Part shown: piece after piece, positions 15,300 to 20,238 of the stretch
Layout: every line of letters starts with the position of its first letter
Numbering within the stretch: position 1 is the stretch's first letter
Assembly: GCA_946803715.1 (NCBI GenBank)
Contig: CAMPET010000085.1
Location: forward strand, 206,037-226,274
Length of the DNA stretch: 20,238 nucleotides
Reading direction: 5' to 3'
Source of the DNA: Beroe ovata
Lineage: Eukaryota > Ctenophora > Nuda > Beroida > Beroidae
Notes under the pieces: model-generated
Told to the model about the DNA's origin: nothing
Database searches by the model: none
What the model saw: only the letters and a program-made list of their open reading frames with translations
Translations under genes and position numbers: made by a program

Positions 15300-16710
15300 C
15301 CATTGAGCGATGCAGTGAAGACCGACGAGTGTTGCAGTGATGAGTGATGACTGGCGAGGGTTGCGATGATGACCGGTGGGTGATGCAGATGACCGGCAAT
15401 GATGACATCACTTAGTGATGCAGTGATGACGGAGCGATGTGGCGATGTCCGCGAGGGAATCGGTGATTAATAACAAGTGATATGATGACATCAGTTAGTG
15501 ATGCGGTGATGACCGATGGACCAGGAAGTGATGCGGTGATGACCAGCGAGTACTGTAATGCGGTGATGACCGGCGAGTACTGTATGTTATGGTCCCTGGT
15601 AACATACTTATAGTTCTTAGCCTAGTTCTCAGTCCAAGTCTCTCCAGTTCAAGTCTCTAATTTGAGTCTCCCAGTTATGATATTCCCAATTACAATATAA
15701 CCATATTTTCCTGCATAAAGATTTCCATTNCGTTGCGCGCGGCGCAAACTTATTCTCAGACAGAGAATTGCTGACAGAGAATTACTGACGCAAGCCGCTT
15801 CGCGGCTTGCATCAGCGGTCTGGCAATGGCATCGTCCGACAACAGGCGAGTGATGCAGTGATGACTGGCAGGTGATGCGACGATAATGGCGAACGATGTG
15901 GTGATGACCGGCAAATGAGGCGGTGATGACCGCGAGTGATGCAGTGATGACTGGCGAGTGATGCGGTGATGCAGGTGTGCAGCGAGTGATGAGGAATGAT
16001 GTTGTGATGACCGCTGGTGATGCAGTGATGACCGACGAGTGTTGCAGTGATGAATGATGACTGGCGAGTGTTGCGATGATGACCGGCGTATGATGCAGAT
16101 GACCGGCAATGATGACATCACCTTGTGATGCGATGAAGACGGAGCGATGTGGCGATGTCCGCGAGGGAATCGGTGATTAATGACAAGTGATATGATGACA
16201 TCAGTTAGTGATGCGGTGATAACCGATGGACCAGCAAGTGAGGCGGTGATGACCGCAAGTGATGCAGTGATGACTGGCAAGTGATGCGATGATGACCGAG
16301 CGATGTGGCGATGTTCGCGAGGGAATCGGTGATAAATAACGACTGATATGATGACATCAGTTTGAGTAAGTGATGCGGTAATGACCGATAGACCAGCAAG
16401 TGATGCGGTGATGACCAGCGAGTACTGTAATGCGGTGATGACCGGCGAGTACAGTAATGCAGTGATGACAGGCGAGTGATGCGGTGAGGACAGGCGAGTT
16501 ATGCAGTGATGGCTGGCAGGTGATGCGGTGATAACGGCGAACGATGTGGTCATGAAGACCGGCTAGTAAGGCGGTGATGACTGGCGAGTGATGCGGTGAT
16601 GCAGTTGGGCAGCGAGTGATGGCGAATGATGTGGTGAATCACCAGGTGATGGCCGGCAAGTGAGACGGTGATGACCGATAGACCAGCAAGTGATGCGGTA
16701 AATGTAATTT
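15300..16710. repeat. Large degenerate GTGATG minisatellite
   Basis: The array is built from 21-22-nt variants of GTGATGACCGGCGAGTGATGC, with a higher-order unit: about 15310-15535 recurs at about 16027-16240 and partly at 16270-16430, including GGAGCGATGTGGCGATGT and TGATATGATGACATCAGTT. It is interrupted by non-repeat DNA at about 15585-15835 with an N at 15730. The 265-codon minus-strand frame (15756-16553), rich in Ser/His/Ile/Thr, is translated repeat. Confidence 0.88.
15790..15810. other. Hairpin GCAAGCCGC-TTC-GCGGCTTGC
   Basis: A perfect 9-bp GC-rich stem with a TTC loop, 60 bp after the N at 15730 in the interruption of the minisatellite. It has the same loop as the hairpin at 8747-8769. 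Confidence 0.8.
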
Positions 16711-18652
16711 TTAATGGGAAATACTATGTTGTCGCACCAAATCCAATACCGTTACCAATACCATGGTGCACTAGTGTTGTACTCGGAGTCGGACTCGGAG
16801 TCGCAGAGTGATACTTATATTGTATGATGAACTCGGAGTGATATTGTCCGATAGAGAGTATGACCATGGTTGCAATATATATGATGAACCTCTAGTGATA
16901 TAGTCATAGATACTGATTAGGTGCGATTGACCCGGCTCCCAAGTGTTTTCACCAGCAGCTAAGCCAGAGTTATTACCACATTTTTCTAATATCTATTTGT
17001 ATCTACTTCTAGTATCTATTTCATTTTCAATTCGCACTACTACAAGTAGAAACTGGCAGGGGAGGAACATCTGACTCATCGATGATTGTATATCATTTTG
17101 AATATGAATACTCATAACTCAGCTAAAGCAGACCACACCTCCCCATGATTCCACATTCCAGTGGAATTAGATTTAGATCAAGATCCGAAAAGAATTGTTG
17201 CACTGCTTGGTGACTTGGCACAAGATCACAGCGGTATCGAATATCAAAGGCAAGCATGATTCAATTATTTCCGCGAGATTCAGCAAATAATTGAATTTTG
17301 TACTATAACGTCGCGCGCGAACGCCTAATATCTCTCCAATTCAGTGCCCCCTAGTAAACACCAGCGCATAGTGTGCGAGCGATTTTCAATCCCGCCAGCA
17401 AGGGTAGGGTGAAATCCTACAAGCATCAGCGGTCTAGCTACGGTGTTCCTCAAGGTCCCTTAGCAAAAATATATTGATATGGCGATATGTATGGGACCAT
17501 TTCGCACACATTCGTGTCCGACAAGGTCCCTAAACGTGCGCGGCGCGCGCGTTGCGCGACGCAAAGTCAGAATATCTTCACTTTTAGCTTTTCTAAAATT
17601 CAACTATCATTAATACAATATATCTAGATATTTATTGTTCAAAAATGACATCACCAGTTGATTTAAAAGATAATTATTATATTCTTTATAGATAGTAATA
17701 CTGATTGTTAAAAGAGCCTCTCCATAGAAATAAGAATTCTATTTCGCCAAAATGTGAACTTCTCAGATGCAAAAGGTTTCTCATTATATTTTCAAAATGT
17801 GTGAATGGAAANAGATATCTTACAATGAATATCATAATTATTCATTTAGAACACCTGAGACAACTATAGACAAACAACTATAGACAACTGACAAACAGAC
17901 AACAATAGACAAATATAGTATAACCATGTTTTAAAATTTACTGCCTATTGTGGCATTTGTTGCCTTTTACTGTTTACATGATGTATCACACTATCACATT
18001 TTTATCATGGAGCATTGTTGTTCTTTTATAATTTATGTCATGTCTCTTGGGATGATTTCATTGATTGACTAGAGCCTGTATTCAAGTACGCCACGTACTC
18101 AAGTAGTCACGATAAACATCAACACATCAGATGATGGAACAACTATCATATTGTAAGAGATGCTGACAGTTGAATGTAGTAGCTTAAATCCAGATTTCAG
18201 ACTGAGAACGATCACATCAACACGTCATCCAGTATGCATATTGTATGGTCGATGATTCAATGCAAAACAGAAACAATATTTGCGAGATCTGTCTGGTATT
18301 GCCCATGCATAAAACTACACATGCAACTACACATGTCTTCCCTATCAACAGAGAGAGCAAAGTAAACAAAACAGCGTCACAGGAAATGAGCCTACAGGCT
18401 ACTACTTTTAACATGTGTAACTCATAAGTCATACACTAGGTACTGAAAGAACACACACACACACTTTGAGTCCATAAAAGAGAGAATGCCAAATTATAAA
18501 AAACATTCACTGTCTAATGATATGCTGGTAGAAATTAAGTTCCCTATTTTCTGTAAACTTGACAACATGTTTATGATAATGGATATCAGTTGTGTGATAT
18601 ATTTGTAACCCTTAACCATTGACCTAACTTGAACTTGAGAAGGTATGATGAC
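16711..18652. other. About 1.9 kb without a confirmed gene
   Basis: GC-rich CGCG patches lie near 17310 and 17536-17566, and an N at 17812. Overlapping plus and minus frames at 18217-18432 have no family similarity. An exon-like open frame at 17161-17259 is noted as a weak candidate. TA-rich sequence precedes the claudin-like start. Confidence 0.45.
17860..17920. repeat. Short ACAACTATAGACAA tandem repeat
   Basis: Four to five imperfect units of 10-15 nt containing ATAGACAA or CAACTATAGACAA. Confidence 0.75.
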
Positions 18653-18826
18653 ATGAGCCACAAGAAGAATGATTGTATAAATCCTGGAGGGGCTGTGTTA
18701 TGTTTTGTTGTATATGTTATCCTCTGTTGTCAGATTATCACTCTTCTTGAAAGTAAATGGTTAATAATACCCAATGGTCTTGGTAACAGTGTTAACAAGA
18801 TCAATATTGATGGAGAAATTGTGAAG
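18653..18826 (+). CDS. Claudin-like exon 1
   Basis: Encodes residues 1-58: cytosolic N-terminus, TM1 and the start of loop 1. The donor is AAG|GTTTGT, phase 0. The frame stays open for 32 codons into the 95-nt intron before TGA, which could mislead single-exon gene prediction. Confidence 0.72.
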
Positions 18827-19958
18827 GTTTGTCACTCTGTCTTTGATTCATTTGATCAATGTGATTCATTTGATGAATTGTGTCCATCCATTGTAAAATT
18901 TCTGATGGACATCAATCCCAGGTGAAAAGTAATTCAACAGGAGTTGGATCCTGTGGCTTAGTCGGAATGTGCTATCCTTATCAAACAGGTATAATACCTT
19001 ACGTACTATGCTTATTTTGTCAATTATTTTGGCTGGCTCTTTTGACATGACTTAATTTGATAATTGATGTTAGCATCAAACATTCAGTCACAATAATGCC
19101 TTTTCCTTCTTGGATTTCTTAGCAATTTGCAGAAACCCTAAGAATTACAAATGCTCACAGGTTCCATTCTTGATGCAGATATTGCGGTAAACTTTGATAA
19201 ATGTCGACTGTATACAAGCAAGGCTGAATTAGGTGGTCAGGCTGGATTGGTATGTCTAAAGTCAATATTCAACAACAGCATGTTAACTAAGCCAAGATAT
19301 AGCATTAGGTCAACTTTACAACTCACAACTGACTTCATATAACATTTCGGTAAGATAGCATCATAACACATGACTACATTTTCGGAGAAAAATCACAAAA
19401 AGAGAGTAAGAGAAACCTATTCAGATCATGAATTCATCCTCGGAGTGTCCACATTTTCTTATCCACATTTCCTTCCTCTGTAGTCTGTAATTGGTTGTAA
19501 GTAAGTACCTAAACACTTTTTTCAGATAGCAATTGCGCTGTATGGCGTTGGTCTAACTATACTGACTGTATCATGGATCATGACAATATTCAGCTGTTGC
19601 TATGGGACAGTTTGTGGGAAGAATATCTATCTCATTTTGACACACTTTATAACCTTAGCATGTGAGTTAACACGATACTGCTGTATAATCTGACCTGAAA
19701 CAGTCTGAAAGTGCCCTCACTTTATCCCCCTCCCCCCGCTGACAGTTGTGTTAACGGGAAGTGGCACAATTACATGGATGTTCACCTGGCACGATGAGAG
19801 TTGTGCCACTGTGTACTGCAGTGCTGAACCTCTCTTCAAGAAAAACTGTCTCTTCGGGTGGTCACTTTGGGTGTTGTCCAGTGTAATCATTGCCCTCTTT
19901 ATCACTATGATAGTTCTGTGTGTTGTCTCAAAACGGGCCCTCTCAGCTGTCAGACCTA
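18653..19958 (+). CDS. Claudin/PMP22-superfamily four-span membrane protein (five exons, 3' end uncertain)
   Basis: Five exons join in phase into 226 codons, about the size of a claudin. TM1 is roughly residues 12-32, the large first extracellular loop 33-108, TM2 about 110-132, TM3 about 144-165, the second loop 166-193 and TM4 about 194-216, followed by a basic K/R tail. The first loop has the superfamily layout: W36, then GLVGMC at 70-75 in place of claudin GLWxxC, then KCRLYTS with C95, matching the second loop cysteine and following residues of claudins. FGWSLW opening TM4 also fits. Unlike classical claudins, the second loop has C175, C180 and C190, and C69 adds another cysteine to loop 1. 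ATG 18653 is the first in-frame start after an upstream TGA. Family members form tight or septate junctions or act as membrane adaptors; which applies here is not shown. Other tetraspan families are less likely. Confidence 0.75.
18922..18988 (+). CDS. Claudin-like exon 2
   Basis: Encodes residues 59-80, VKSNSTGVGSCGLVGMCYPY then QT, plus the first base of Gly81. It holds the GLxxxC motif and an NST glycosylation sequon. The acceptor is ATCCCAG and the donor G|GTATAA, phase 1. Confidence 0.75.
19161..19249 (+). CDS. Claudin-like exon 3
   Basis: Completes Gly81 and encodes residues 82-110, SILDADIAVNFDKCRLYTS then KAELGGQAGL, the end of loop 1. The acceptor is GCTCACAG and the donor TTG|GTATGT, phase 0. 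Confidence 0.78.
19526..19661 (+). CDS. Claudin-like exon 4
   Basis: Encodes residues 111-155 plus one base of Phe156: TM2, a Cys-rich cytosolic turn (SCCYGTVCGK) and the start of TM3. The acceptor is TTTTTTCAG and the donor T|GTGAGT, phase 1. Confidence 0.8.
19746..19958 (+). CDS. Claudin-like exon 5
   Basis: Encodes residues 156-226: the end of TM3, loop 2 with three cysteines, TM4 starting FGWSLW, and a cytosolic KRALSAVRP tail, plus one base of the next codon. The acceptor is CGCTGACAG and the donor A|GTGAGT, phase 1. Confidence 0.8.
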
Positions 19959-20033
19959 GTGAGTATATAGAGCACGGTATCCTGAAAATGTGGTGAAATC
20001 AGCTATGATCGGCGTATTCACTGGTTGTTGCAG

Positions 20034-20050
20034 TTAATCGTCTACTTTGA
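20034..20050 (+). CDS. Possible terminal exon of the claudin-like gene
   Basis: After a 75-nt intron, acceptor GTTGTTGCAG is followed in the correct phase by codons for I-N-R-L-L and a TGA stop, giving about 231 residues in all. Other in-phase acceptors lie at TTTCAG near 20139 and 20162, so the real C-terminus may differ or lie beyond the window. Confidence 0.35.
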
Positions 20051-20197
20051 TCGTGATACAGATTTTATCAGATTGGAATTTATTTCACCATTCAATGCAT
20101 GATCATGTGAAATGTTTCTCAAATGATCCACATTTCAGATTGTAACTTGTTAAATTTTTCAGCGATGTTGCATGTGAAACTTGCATTCAGATCACTG

Positions 20198-20198
<1 letters not shown>

Positions 20199-20238
<40 letters not shown>
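20199..20238. repeat. (CA)n microsatellite at the window end
   Basis: A pure CA run reaching the last bases of the window, so its full length is unknown. Confidence 0.95.

Noticed and set aside
15756-16553. 265-codon minus-strand ORF as a real protein
   Set aside because: The whole frame is the GTGATG minisatellite translated; composition is monotonous and there is no domain.
18217-18432. Overlapping plus (60 codons) and minus (71 codons) frames
   Set aside because: Mutually antisense frames with no family features; neither joins in phase to the claudin-like exons.

Overview
The window is animal nuclear DNA, most likely from an invertebrate. It holds two intron-split genes in AT-rich, repeat-laden sequence with many microsatellites and no prokaryote-style gene packing. 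One gene encodes a copine, a family found only in eukaryotes. The other encodes a claudin/PMP22-type four-span membrane protein, which points to a metazoan. Short introns (about 75-890 nt) and heavy repeat load would suit a sponge or another early-branching animal, but nothing here fixes the species.

Layout. 1-1713 carries two near-identical foldback elements with terminal inverted repeats, the second repeated with its 183-bp right flank. 1714-4842 has no gene I can recognise. 4843-10580 (minus strand) is a copine gene that appears complete: 12 coding exons, 570 codons, every junction with GT/AG and matching phase. 10581-10960 is its upstream region and contains a fragment resembling the end of the 5' foldback family. 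10961-11525 is a non-autonomous element with terminal inverted repeats. 11526-12240 is GC-rich, then foldback DNA. 12562-12810 is a 20-bp minisatellite, followed by a strong hairpin at 12902-12957. 13000-15300 has no recognised gene but holds a diverged duplication with five CCAATCA boxes. 15300-16710 is a large degenerate GTGATG-type minisatellite with a spurious 265-codon reverse ORF. 16711-18652 has no recognised gene. 18653-19958 (plus strand) is a claudin-like gene of five coding exons, possibly closed by a tiny sixth exon; the window ends in a (CA)n run.

The two genes are about 8 kb apart and point away from each other; nothing in the sequence links them functionally. Copines are Ca2+-dependent phospholipid-binding proteins (C2A-C2B-vWA), and claudin-like proteins act at cell contacts.

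The most unusual feature is in copine introns 6 and 7. All four of their splice junctions abut tandem or duplicated units that contain the splice signal itself. At the exon 6 donor, seven GTACAT sites are spaced 12 or 15 nt apart, so every alternative donor would keep the reading frame and insert 4-28 residues between C2B and the vWA domain. Seven single N positions are present, and at least two lie between duplicated blocks, so some duplications may be assembly artefacts.
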